Positions 25,801-37,800 of a DNA stretch of 64,000 nt are shown one piece after another. Both the position numbers and the translations under genes were made by a program. The notes beneath the pieces were generated by a model. That model was given only the letters and a program-made list of their open reading frames with translations, had not been told where the DNA came from and did not search any database. This DNA comes from Symbiodinium sp. CCMP2592 (Eukaryota > Sar > Dinophyceae > Suessiales > Symbiodiniaceae), in NCBI GenBank assembly GCA_905221615.1, contig CAJNDT010000003.1, positions 346,640 through 410,639 of the forward strand. Reading direction: 5' to 3'. Numbering within the stretch: position 1 is the stretch's first letter; every line of letters starts with the position of its first letter.

Positions 25801-28800
25801 TCGCCCGGTACTCTAACTCGTCTTCATCCTCCTCCTCATCGGTGGCTACCTCAGTATCACTGACCCAGTTACTCAACGGCTCATCTTCCACATCATGTAC
25901 TTCAACTCCTGTACCTTCCAGTGGAAACCCACACCTATTGAGAAACGCTGCAGCACTCACGGGGATGGCCTCCGCGTTCAATGGGGTAAAAGCTGCTATG
26001 ATCCATCGACCTTCATCTTCTCCTTGAACATAAGAGTGGAACTTCTTTGGGTCAAACACCGCCACTTTGTTCTTGATATCAACCACTCTTCCTTCAACCA
26101 CGGTGCCATCAGGAAGCTCTTGACTTAAGTCTACACCACCGGTACCATCACCTTCACATACCTCATGAGCGTCTGACAACCACAACCCTTCTGCAGTCCT
26201 CTCGCCCACCTCCATTACGAAGTTTGGCATGCCAGGCTTATTCCGTAGGTCACGATGAGGGGGAATATCAGCTGCCTTAAAGACTCCCAGCGTTGCCCAC
26301 CTTGGCTCATACTTCGTTGTTTCCATCGTCTTTTGTCGCAGCACCATGTTCAAGTACTTGGTGAGCCAGGGTCGCCGGTAGGTGACATCAGTAGCTCCGC
26401 GCATTCCTCCATGAACGTACCCACCAAGCACTAGAGCCGAAGTTTGCGCCCCTCTCGTTTTCCTTTTGGCCTTGCCTCCAAGGTGAACATCTCGTAGCAC
26501 TTCCGCACAGGAATCCCCATCGAACTTGCCCATGTTGTAGTAATGCCTGGCCCTATCTTCTTGCTCCTTAACAAGCGTTCTCATAGTCCAGCCAGAAGGT
26601 ACCGCATCTGGATTCCCTGCCGTAGGCTTCAACATCCTCATCAACGGTGGTGGCTGCTTCCCCGTTAATCGGTGATCTGGTTCAGGTAGGTCAACGACTG
26701 GTACTTCACCCACAGGAATTTCACCAACCCCACCACCATCATCACCGTCACCTTCTTTAGGAGCTGCTAGTAGTGCATGAGGGTCAACAACGTCAGTCTT
26801 CAAGTTCAGGGTCTCCGTTAGTACACCGCTCGCCCGTAGAACAATCGCACCGCCCTTTATGGAGTCCGACAAACCCAAGTAGGTGCCCTCCTCCCACCGG
26901 TCCGTGAGGTCATACTTCTTGTTGTTGCCAAACACTTTTCGTCTGATCATCACTTTGGACCCAAAGGGTAGCAACCTTGGCTTGGATAGTCCAAGTCGCT
27001 CATACATTCGGCGGTTAGCTGCATGTTGCATAGCCAGCGTCCAAAACTTCAAACCCACCTTTGCCTCCGCCATCAACACCTTGGCCATCGTCTTAAACCA
27101 ACGAACTCCTCTCTCAGCTGCGCCATTGGTCTGCGGCACCAAAGCTTCTGAACGGGTGTGGTAGATATCGTGGTCCAACAGCCATTTTCGCAGCCCCTTA
27201 GACGCAAACTCTGAGCCGCGATCAGAATGTAACCTGGCCACCGGTAGTCCAAGCAGTTTCAACCGCAACACAGCTTCTTGTACTGCTAACATTGCATCAC
27301 CTCCTCGCCTGGCACGAACCGGGTACACCATGTAGATCGTATCCATCTCCACTGGCTTCGTCAGGTCACCAATAAGCTTTTCCCACGTTTCTTCATCCTT
27401 CTTGAGCTCCTCCTCATCCTCGGGAACCTCTGCTGTAGAAATCCGAAACATTGTCCTTCCCGTCCACAGCTTCTCTAACACGCGCGATCCCGATTGTGGT
27501 CCATGCCAATCCGACGTCTCCGTGTCCACACCGCCGCTCACATACTTCACCTCCGTCACCCTGGTGTAATCCAGCTTGCTAGGCGGCACCGGACAACCAT
27601 TCCATGACGTAGGCCTGAACAACGACATGCGAGGAGTAACGTGATGCCGAACAAGGACGCCCGTAGATTCTCGAAACTCCCACCAATCATCTGAAACTTC
27701 CTTCTTCTTTGCTGCTTTGGCTGCTGGCGAAACATTACCAACCTGCTCCAGGAGTTCCATAGGACGTTCTCGTTGCACTCGTCGAAGTTCACTTTCCTCT
27801 TCGGGTGAAAGTTGAGGGTCTGGGCCTTCATCAGGAGAGTAATCACACTCCTCCTCATCAACAGTGTTCTTGCCTAACTCCACTTCCCTTGCATCAAGGT
27901 CCCACCCATCCAGCTCATCATCAGGAATGGGTTGGTCTTCTGGAATCAACTTCTGCTTCGGGAACTGGTAAGTGAACACCACTGCATATCTTTCCCCTTT
28001 TACACCTGGTACTCTCACTGGCCCCAAAGTATCCGCACTCAACACATAGCAATCCCTGTGAAGACACTTTCGATGAGGTCGTCCTGTTGCATTGTGTATA
28101 CACTGAAGACAATCTGGACGATATGGTACATGATCATTGGCCAAATGCCTTTCCCACGCCCGTCTGTCCACCGCCTTGAGTGCTCGGACTAGTCTGGGAT
28201 GCCACCCAGGCCTTTGCTTCCACCGTTTAAGTCCCCGCGTCAGCACTCGCACCATCATAGGAGCCCACGAGGACCACGAACCAGCATGACCTTCATCCGC
28301 CCTTGCATCTTGGACACCCTTGAGCTCTGCTACATCCAGGTTGGTTGCCATCGTCGTAGGTCTCCGCATAGGATGTCCTAAACCTCCTTGGTCAAAGTGA
28401 TGAACATCCATGTGCCTTTCGGCAATCCACCTCCGAAACCACTTGAAAACCCACGCCAAAGAGGACTCATCTTGCTCCGACTCAGAAGACGCCCACAATG
28501 AGAAAGCAACGCCATCCAAGGGAACATCCACCTCAGCACACATAGCCGCTCTCCCCGCTGTAGCCACCTCACTAAGTACCACCGCCCTCAGCGTGTGCTC
28601 CAGAGCGTTGTGCCTTGGTAAACCCGACAAGACTGCCGCCACTCTTCCCGTAGCCGCACCCCAAAGTAGTAACTTCATCACGCCGGGGCCCGCCTTAAGG
28701 ATGTCCAACAGAGGAAGCCGCTGTACATCAACATCCAAAACAACCGTTCCGTTGCTCTCCACCGCCTTGAACACCTTGTCCACTGACGAACGACGACCGC

Positions 28801-31800
28801 TGCACATCTTCACCACCCAGTCCTTGCTCATCAGTCGCTTCCGCATCCTCCTGTTGAAGCCCAACATTTGCATGAGCTCCCAGGCCTCCTTCTCACCTGT
28901 GGGAAGATCCGTGATGATCCTTGCCAAGTCCTCGCGCAGCTCTTCCGTTGCCCAGGGCGCAGTCGCCATCGCGCGGAAGCCATCTTCGAACTTTCCCTTG
29001 GCAACATACTCCCGAACGCTCTTTTCCCAGCATGGATCAAGCTCAACCTCACGAGCCCTCAGCATGGCCTGCTTCGTGCTCTCCACGTTCTCCGAAAGTT
29101 GAGCTAACTTCTCCTGCTCAATCTTCGCGATCAACTCAAGCGCCGTTGCTTCGCTTACCTCAGGGCAGCCCGACGAAACCTTCAACGCCAGCTCCTTCCC
29201 ATCGGGCGCTCTCAGAACGCACTTCTTCTTGGTCCACACTAGCTCGTAGCCCAGCACAGCCACCAAGCTTCCAACCGGCAATATAGTTTGCGCTCTAGTA
29301 GTCGCCGGTTCCATAAGCAACGTGCCCGTGTCATTCTGGCGCATCCGCTTCACACCGTCCCCCGCCACCACCACGTCGACTTCGCCTGCAACACCCCATT
29401 CTTCTGAAGATGCCGTCCTCAACGGGTGCGTAGCTCCCGAATCAACCAAAGCCATCTTGCCTTCATAGTCCTTGATCACTTTCTTCAGCATCTTCATAGA
29501 GGGTCCCGGTCTACTGCCCACATGTTGCTCCGTCATCAACTTCAGCACCTGGGTAGCGTTCCGTAGGAAATCATCTACATCCCGAGCTCCCGCCGGAGCT
29601 TCTCCGGTTACTCCAGCCGCCGACGAACCAGCCGTAGAGCTCGAGTCCATTGACGCCCCCGTAGATGCCGAACCCGATGAAGCTGCTCCCGGTCCTCCCG
29701 TAGTCGCCGTAGTCGAAGCTGTAGTCGTAGGAACGGTTCCATCATCGCGCTTTCCGTCAGATCCCTTCCCCAGTGGTCGTAGTCGAGGAGGTTGTCCTCC
29801 CTTGCCTTCATCCCGCCGTGGAGGGTCCCCGGCACCTGCACGAAGCGGGCAGCTCTTTTTCATATGGCCCTTAGCTCCGCAGTTCCTGCATCGTTCATGC
29901 CGTTCTTCACGCGGTATGCTGGCCCATTCGTGCCCAAACTTGCAATTGGCCCTCTGACAACCCGACTCCGAGATGAAGAACTTGCATGGCTTGGTTGTGG
30001 TAGTAGTAGATGAAGACGCCGGAGAGGAAGCACCTTTACCAGGGCTAGCGTTGCCACCATCATTTCCCCCAGTGCCCACAGCTCGCACGGCAGGTGCCGT
30101 ACTGGTAGTGCCCTTAGAGCGCCCCCGGTATGCTATCTGCTCAAACTCGCCAAGCAAATGGGACTGATACTTCATCACAGACGGAAGGCTAGGAGCTGAG
30201 TCCAACTCCAAACCATAGCGCAGCATGTTGGTCCGGAAAGCCACTTCACCGTGCCGTTCCAGCTGAGCCTTTGAAGCTTGGTCCAAACCCCGCAACAGGA
30301 TCGAGGGGTCAGGAACTTGCAACCCCAGGTCCTGTGCCCGCTTTAGCCATCGTGCCCACCTTCGAAGAGCCTCGACGAGCTCCATGGGTGTAGACGCCGA
30401 GCCGGGCTGCTCTAAGGCCTTCAAGACTTGCTGCCTTTCCACAGACGAACCCGGCCTGTAGATCGTCAGTATCCTCGCCAAGATTGAAAGCGTCGTCTGC
30501 AACCTGTTGGCCAAGACCTCGGTGCGTATGGCTTCTGGGATCGATTGCAAGAGCATAGACGCTGCTCTTTTGTCCACCCGCAACCACTTGGCCTCCTTGA
30601 GCGTAGCATTGGCGTAGTCATCCGCCCGTAGCTGCAACTTCTTCACCGCTGACGCATTGACATAGTCCTTGTAGTATGCTTCCAAACACATGAGAACTTG
30701 TGACCACCACATAGCGCTCCCATCCGTAAGATCGCCCATGGGCCCGCTCAGGCCATGCAACCAATCCCCGACGTTGATCGCTGCCATCTCGTCCGCCTCG
30801 CTAAGCTTAGGCAACTCCGAAGCTGTGGTTCCCGGCCTTATCGTCTCTGGTTTGGCCGCATTCATTCCCATCTGCATCGCCATAGCCGCCTGCAACTGCG
30901 TCATCCCTTGCACAAGTGCCTCAAGCGGGCTGCCCGCCCCGCCAATGGAAGGACCAGTCTGATCACCTGGTGCTCCACCTCCTGGAACGCCTTGATGCTC
31001 ACCAGAAAGACCTGGAGGAGGACCACTGTAGATGCCCGGCACATTCTCATAAGGACCACTGTAGATGCCCGGCTTATCACTAAAAACACGACCCCCTTGC
31101 TCGCGACTGTGTCCCGGAAGTCCTGCAAGATTGCCTCCGAAAACACTATCACTCTGAAAACCAGCACTCCGTTCTTTACCCGCAGCACCCTGACTTGTTG
31201 ATGCCGTAGGTCCCGGTCGAACTTCATGCCCCTCCGAGTTCCCGTAGAAACCCGCAAAGCCCAGTAGATTTGACCTTGGTGGACTTTGACTCCTTGCTCT
31301 CCCAACACCCCCTTGCTCACGACTGTGTCCCGGAAGTCCTGAAAGATTGCCTCCGAGCACTCCACGGTTGCTTGAGGACTGATCACCCCAACGACCGTCA
31401 CGCCTCGGAAGTCCTTCAGGATTGCCGCCGGGTACATTAAGAGCTTGAGGTTCAAGAGCATGTTCCCGCGCTTGTCGGCTCTCATGTCCTAAAAGTCCTG
31501 GTGGATTCCCTCGGGATACTCCATGAGTGCTCAAGGCCCGATCACCGCCCTGCCCTCCATCATGTTCCCAAAGTACACCTGGATTGCCCCTAGGATCAGA
31601 AACCCGTTCCACATTCTCGTTTGCACCCCCTTGCTCACGACTGTGTCCAGGAAGTCCTGCAAGATTGCCTTCGAGACGCTGGTTGATATACTCTACCTGC
31701 TCCTGAACATAAACATCGTAGACGAGGTGCTTCATTGGGCCCCGGCATCATTGTCCCGCTTGAGACACCCTGCGCCGCCATAGCCCTCAATCTCTCCACT

Positions 31801-34800
31801 TCAAGCCGAAGGCGCTGGTTCTCTTCACTCACGCTCCTCTGCTCCTCCATCGCCTGTTCGACTTGTCTTCTCACTTCGGTCTCTAACTGCTCCTTGGTAA
31901 ACGACCTCGACGAGTCCGAACCTCCGCCCGACCGCTGCACGGTCCCATACAGCTGAGGAGCTGCCAAAGCCATGTCCCTCAACCTTCTGCTCTGCGAACG
32001 ATCAAACAATGGCTCAGTCTCCGTCCGAGTCCCGTGCCCTGGCGACCACACTGTCTCCTGGACCACTGTCGTCTGCTCGCCTGGCCGCGTCTGCTGCGCG
32101 ACTCGGCGCTGCACGAAGTCGCCCAGCTTAGACAACCACTTCATCGCCGCAGCACCTTGCTGTGCTATCACATTTCCAGAGGTCGTGGATACTTGTTCAT
32201 CTCCATTGATAGACCTTGTAGTAGGTGAAGGCAACGGCGAAGGCCACATAAAACCGAAATCTGATCCAGTAGTGGCCGCTGCCCGGCTTCCTCCTCTAAA
32301 CAACAGTCCATCACTTCTCTCACGACCTCCTTGCTCGCAAGGTCCCACGGCCTCAGGCCTATTGCTGGCCGTCAATACTCCCTCCAGACCACCATGCGTT
32401 CCAGCACTGCTCGCTCCGATGTCAGCATCGCCGCCTTCTCGAAGTCTTCCAGCAACACCAGAAAAACCATGCGTCGTCGGCGTGCCTTGTCCGGTTACGC
32501 CCGTCGCGCCAATTCCGGTAGCCCTTAAGGCTCGATCGTAGTCAGGTTCCGTTGCAGGGATCTCTCTGGCCGCCCGGTCCACGCCGTTTGGCCTGCGATC
32601 ATCGTCTGTGTGAGGTCCGATCACCCGCGCAGTCCCGCCACTTGGGCTCATCACCTGCTGATAGCCAGCAGGGAGATCATTGAACGGCCCTTGTTCGGTA
32701 GGCCCTAAGGCCTCAGGTGCAGGCTCTTCCATGAGTCCTAAAGACACCTATCGAATTGAAATCGCACACTGTTTTTTTTCCTTGAGCCACGTGTTGTCGA
32801 GCGTATTGTACATTGATGCTCACGCACACAGCTTCTGCGACATCGGAAGATCAAACTCTCAGCAAAACCCTAAACCCTAAACCCTAAACCCTAAACCCTA
32901 AACCCTAAACCCCTTAAAGCCTAAACCCCTTAAAGCCTCAACCCTATGCCAACTCCCAGTCGATGCCACCGTAGCTGCTGGAATGGGCTCACGCTAGTGT
33001 TGACCTTGGCCATGGGAGATCAGGCTTTCGGCTCGTCTAGGCTCGACTCCAGGCTTTAGGCTTTAGGAATTCGGATTTAGGCTTTAGGGTTTAGGGGCTA
33101 GGGTTTAGGCTTTAGGAATTCGGGTTTAAGCTTTATAGGGTTTAGGGTTTAGGCTTTAGGAATTAGGGTGTGGGCTTCAGCGTTTGGGGTTTAGGCTTTA
33201 TGGTTTAGGGGTTAGGGGTTAGGGTTTAGGATTCAAGCTTGTTTTGGAAGGGCCCTTCTAGCTGTGCACGGCAGTGGAAGGGGCTGAGGTTGGGTCGGCG
33301 TTAGCTACTCTACCTTCTGATCAGGCCGGCGGACTCAGCACACTTGGAGAGTGTAACGTCTTTAGGGCTTGGGATTTTGGATTTGGGGTTCTGGGTTTGA
33401 GCTTGGGGTTTGTGATAGTAAATCTCCTGAACCTCTGCACCCAAGCCCCACTGAAGCAAAGTGTGGGAGTGATGTGTAAGCAGTGTCATAAGCTACTGCG
33501 TTTCGAGAGTCACCCAGGGGCTGCAGGGTTGGAATCTTGTAGTCTCTGGGCCCCTATGCCCTAAACGACACGATCCCCTAAACCTTGAACCTCAAGGCCT
33601 AAACTCATGTTACTATTACAATTACAATTGCTATTACCGCTACTATTACTGTTACTATGGGGCATCAGTTTGGCGAATCACCAAACCGAACAAGATGCTT
33701 GGTCGGAAGCTCCTTTCAAGGATCGCAGAAAGGCTCCCGGTTCCCATAGGAGTTCCTGCTCCCAAAAGGGTTTACGGTAAGTGCCCCTTTGTTCAAGCAG
33801 CATCGGTAACTCCTCTAAAGTCTAGTCTCTTTCTCACAGGAGTAAACCACAACACAAGACTTTCGTACGGACCCATACAAAAACTCAAACATCATCTGCC
33901 TTCTATTCCACAAAAAAATCGCTCCCATCGACTCCAGGATCACTGAATTCAGGAGTCGTCCTGGAAGAAGGGCCTTTATAACACGGATTCCGATGTAAAT
34001 GACGGTTGCCCGGGTAGGCATTACTCCACCTGCTGAAAAGCGTAGGTATACACCGTATACACCCTAAACCCTGTATAAAATCCAAACGGAGCCCTGAAAA
34101 GACTCGAAAGCTATCCCCAAACCCTGAAACCTAAACATGAATACAAGACGGAACTTTTCGGGGAAGCCCAAACCACGAATGCTCCGCCCCTAATTTTAGA
34201 TTTAGGATTTAAGCTTTGGGATGGGGTTACAAGGTTCCAAGCCAAAATACCATAGATCCTAACCCCAATTCTGGAACCACTCAGATTTCGGCTGATTGGG
34301 GAAACCTTGAACCATAAACCCCACACCAATTTCTAGACCCAAGAGTAACCCAGGCATGAAAAGGATGCCCTTTTTGGTTTAAAGGGGTTTAGAAGGGAAC
34401 CTGAACCCTAAAAAAGGGAATAAGGGCCTACTCTAGGTCCTAGATTTGGGAATGTACTGCTTTGAGGCCGAAGCTGAAACCACCAAGTCGTCCCAAACCT
34501 GTTGGGACGAGCTCTTGGGGTTTTGTGGCTAAGGGCTTACTTGGAGGGTCGGGGGACTTAGTAAGTAGGTGGTAAGTAGACTTATAAGTACCCTAAAAGG
34601 GATCCTAATTGGGGTTATGGTACTTATAAGTCCCTAAAATAACCAGTTACTAAGTCCCCCGACCCTCCAAGTAGGGCTCCATGATTTAGGTGTTTGTCTT
34701 GTTGTTGTGGTTTGTTGGTTTGGGGGAGTAGAGGGATTGGGCATCGTGTAGGTTCCAGGTGCCCGCCGCTTACAAAGCTAGAAGAAGCTTTTGGGGGTAG

Positions 34801-37800
34801 ACTGCGCTGCAAGTCTCAGCAGGAACCCGAAGGAACTTTAAATAATTTCGGCCCCCTTCTGTTACAACCTGCACAGAGGCTTGCGCCTCAACTCTGCGCC
34901 TTGAGCCCCCCTTTAACCTCTAGAAGCCTTTTCGTGAAACCTCCGTTTTCAAGCACACAGAGGACTGTACAGAATCCTTAGTCCCAAGCCTCGAAACCCC
35001 AATGAAGCTCTAAGAGCACTATCCCTCGCGATAAAACACATGCTCTTGGGTGTAAGCCTAACTCAAGGTCGAATGACAGCCGAAACCCACGTAATTTAAA
35101 CCCAAAGCTTTACAGACCCTAAACCCCAAACCCCACAAACCCCCACCCCGACCCCTAAACCCCATAAACCCCCACTCAGCCTCGGCGTAGAAGCTACGGG
35201 CTTGATGCTTCATGACCTGGATCCTGGCCCCGGGCGTAGCTCTAGGTTTAGGAGGCTCGGGGCTCGCGGCTCTCGGGGTGTAGGGCTGCAAGGGCTTGGG
35301 GCGTTTTCGGTTTAGGGCTGTGGGCTATGGGCTTGTAGGACTTTGGGTCGAATATACGGGCCTCAATAATTAGCATTGAGTTTGGGGATATATTACACGA
35401 TACTTATAATATAATAAGGAACCGCAAGGAATAATGTCGGCAAGTCGGCAATTATTTAGGCCCCTATAGTAGGGTGTTGGGGGTTTTGTGATGTTCTCCA
35501 GGGTCTAGGCTGAGCTCCACAAGCTGCGGGAGGCCGCTTGCGGGTTCCTTCGCGCCAAGTTTTGGGATCTGAGGATGCCGTTGTGTCTCTGCTGGAAGGG
35601 TAGTTCTCTAAATGAGGGTCGCTTCGGGGGTCCTTTTTGTAAGGGTGCCGTACTATCTTGGGGACCTAAAAAAGAACTCTACTCGTTTAGAGAACTTATT
35701 ACCCATGTGTGTAAATACCCGTACTGCTGAGGTATCGCATGTTGATAAACCAAAACTGGTGGATCAGTTTTGGTACTTGCTGATTAGGGTGTCGCTCTTT
35801 TTGGAAATTTCGGGATAAGCGGCACTAGCAGTGGGAGGATGTCAAAATACGATTTCGGATCGCCTGGGGGGAGATGTTGGGCGCTGGTCCGAGGCCCCAG
35901 GGTCTATCACTCTAGGGCTCTAGCCGTAGGCCCCATAGTGGTCCCTTTTGGGGATAACGAGAGGATTCTAAATGTGAGCCCACCACAAAAGAACTACTAT
36001 GGGGCCTATGGGTACAGCACACTAGCACACGCTTTAACCTCGTTTGACCGGTAACGCCGATAACGATGTAGCGAAGATCTGCAGAGTCAGGCTTCCAGCG
36101 TCGAAGAAAGAATCGTCGAGATTGTTACAGCAAGGACGCTACATGGCGTGCTCGCTAGCAGCACCGTCGGCCAAATATGCACTCACCAAGGCTCCGGCAC
36201 TCACCCAAAAGAAACACTAGCATGAACGCTACCTTATGAGAAGCTACACCCCGCTACCGCTGACTTAGGGAACCTCCACATCCCTGCACCAATGCAGGTC
36301 GTTGCAAGCTCTTGCTGGAGTGGGAGCACGGACATAGCAGCCCTGAACCTCCTGAATGGCTCTCAGGGGGGAATAATGCAGAAGGCTGAACTTCCCTGGA
36401 CCTCAAACATATCACGGTTTAGGGCTTTTTAAGTTCATGCATCCGCCAGCAGTCCGCTCCCAACTAGGTGCGAGTGCCATCGGCAAAATCGGTTTAGGGT
36501 TTAGAATTTTGGGGTTGAGAGCTTAGGGTTTGGGGTTACTTACTAAAGCCCAAGCCCTGAATATCGCGACTCAGCGCACGGCATCTCACCGCCGTTTTCC
36601 CGTGGCAGACCAGGATAGTTCTCCACATCGACCTTGGGCTTTTTTCCTCTCCTATAGAGCCGAGTCTGCTGTCCTAGGTTGGCCATTTAAAAGCCTCTGA
36701 AAATATTCTTAAATAGGGTCCTATTAAGCCCAATAAGGGAAATACAATATATCCCAAAGGCCTACCTAGTGTCCTTATCTACTTTACGCCCTCGACCGTA
36801 ACACCTATAGCCCTAGCAAGATTGGCCGACTTGCCATCCTAACTCCAACCAGCTACAACTACCCGTGCGCTTTCGAGCAGGCACGGAGGCCTTGTAGCAG
36901 TGCCTCTACCCAGAGGCCCCAAAGTAGTTCCTTTTTGGGATTACCTTATAGGATTCTATATATGAACCCCAAAAAGGAACTACTTTGCGGCCTTTGCGTA
37001 GGTTTTTGGGGTTCCTTTTTCCACACCTGGGCTGACGACAGCTAGCTACCCAACAATGAAGGTGTCATGTCGCATGGCTCACAGCAGGCCGACTGCTGAA
37101 ACCCAGAATTGGGCAGCAAGCGCGCTCCTCGTACCCCAGTCCTTATCATACTTCCGTGTCGGTACTCCCGACCTTTCGGTACCCCGCAAGTCTTCACCGT
37201 AGGAAGCATTGAAAGCTACAAAAACAACACCATAAACAATCCACCGAATCCGATCAGAAGTTAGTCTTCTAGGCCATGCAGTCAACATTGCGGCAGTCGC
37301 TTATTAGCGCACTCTTTCAGACAGTACATAAAAGCAATTGCGAATATCTTTGATGGTGGCTGTATTGACAACCTAACAGTAAAATTCGCTTTGCTCTGGG
37401 GCTGTGGCTCCCTTGGCCATGAGCTGGCCGCCAATGGCCGGCGCGATCACCAGCGGGCAGAGGTTCGACTGATGGCATTTTGTCTAATCGAACTATAGGG
37501 TTTAGGGTTTAGGGACTACTGGGTGTCGATTTCAATCGTCCCCAAAATTATTGATAATGAGGGCTCTATGTTAAACAATACCGGGAATCAAGAATTATCC
37601 CAGATCATGCCTAGATTAGGGTTTAAGGTTTTGGATTCAGGTAGACCCCACAGTCCCTGAAGACCCGAACCCCAAAGTCCGAAGTCCTAAACTCCTGAAC
37701 CCGAATAACATAATACAGGGACCTCAATAATTAGAAGAGGGTCTTGGGGTGTTCCCTCATATCATTACAAAAAGAAAACTGAAATTATTCAGGCATCTGT

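Larger units (their letters stand above)
23001..32864 (-). mobile_element. Ty1/copia LTR retrotransposon with an embedded 2OG-Fe(II)-oxygenase-like domain
   Basis: Flanked by near-identical LTRs (23001-23208 and 32656-32864) and by a 5-bp target duplication AAACC (22996-23000 and 32865-32869). The target was a CCCTAAA telomere-like tract, whose register is restored when the element is removed in silico. Domain order gag, protease, integrase, RT, RNase H is that of copia. Coding sequence fills almost all of the 9.86 kb: the first frame starts inside the 5' LTR and the last stop is 22 bp from the 3' LTR. A purine run (GAGGAGGAG) touches the 3' LTR as a polypurine tract. It lies in a thioredoxin reductase intron in the sense direction. 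Confidence 0.93.

Noticed and set aside
32640..32656. Primer-binding site complementary to initiator tRNA next to the 5' LTR
   Set aside because: GGTGATGAGCCC shows only a loose match to the usual TGGTATCAGAGC, and the bases are also coding, so I do not call it.
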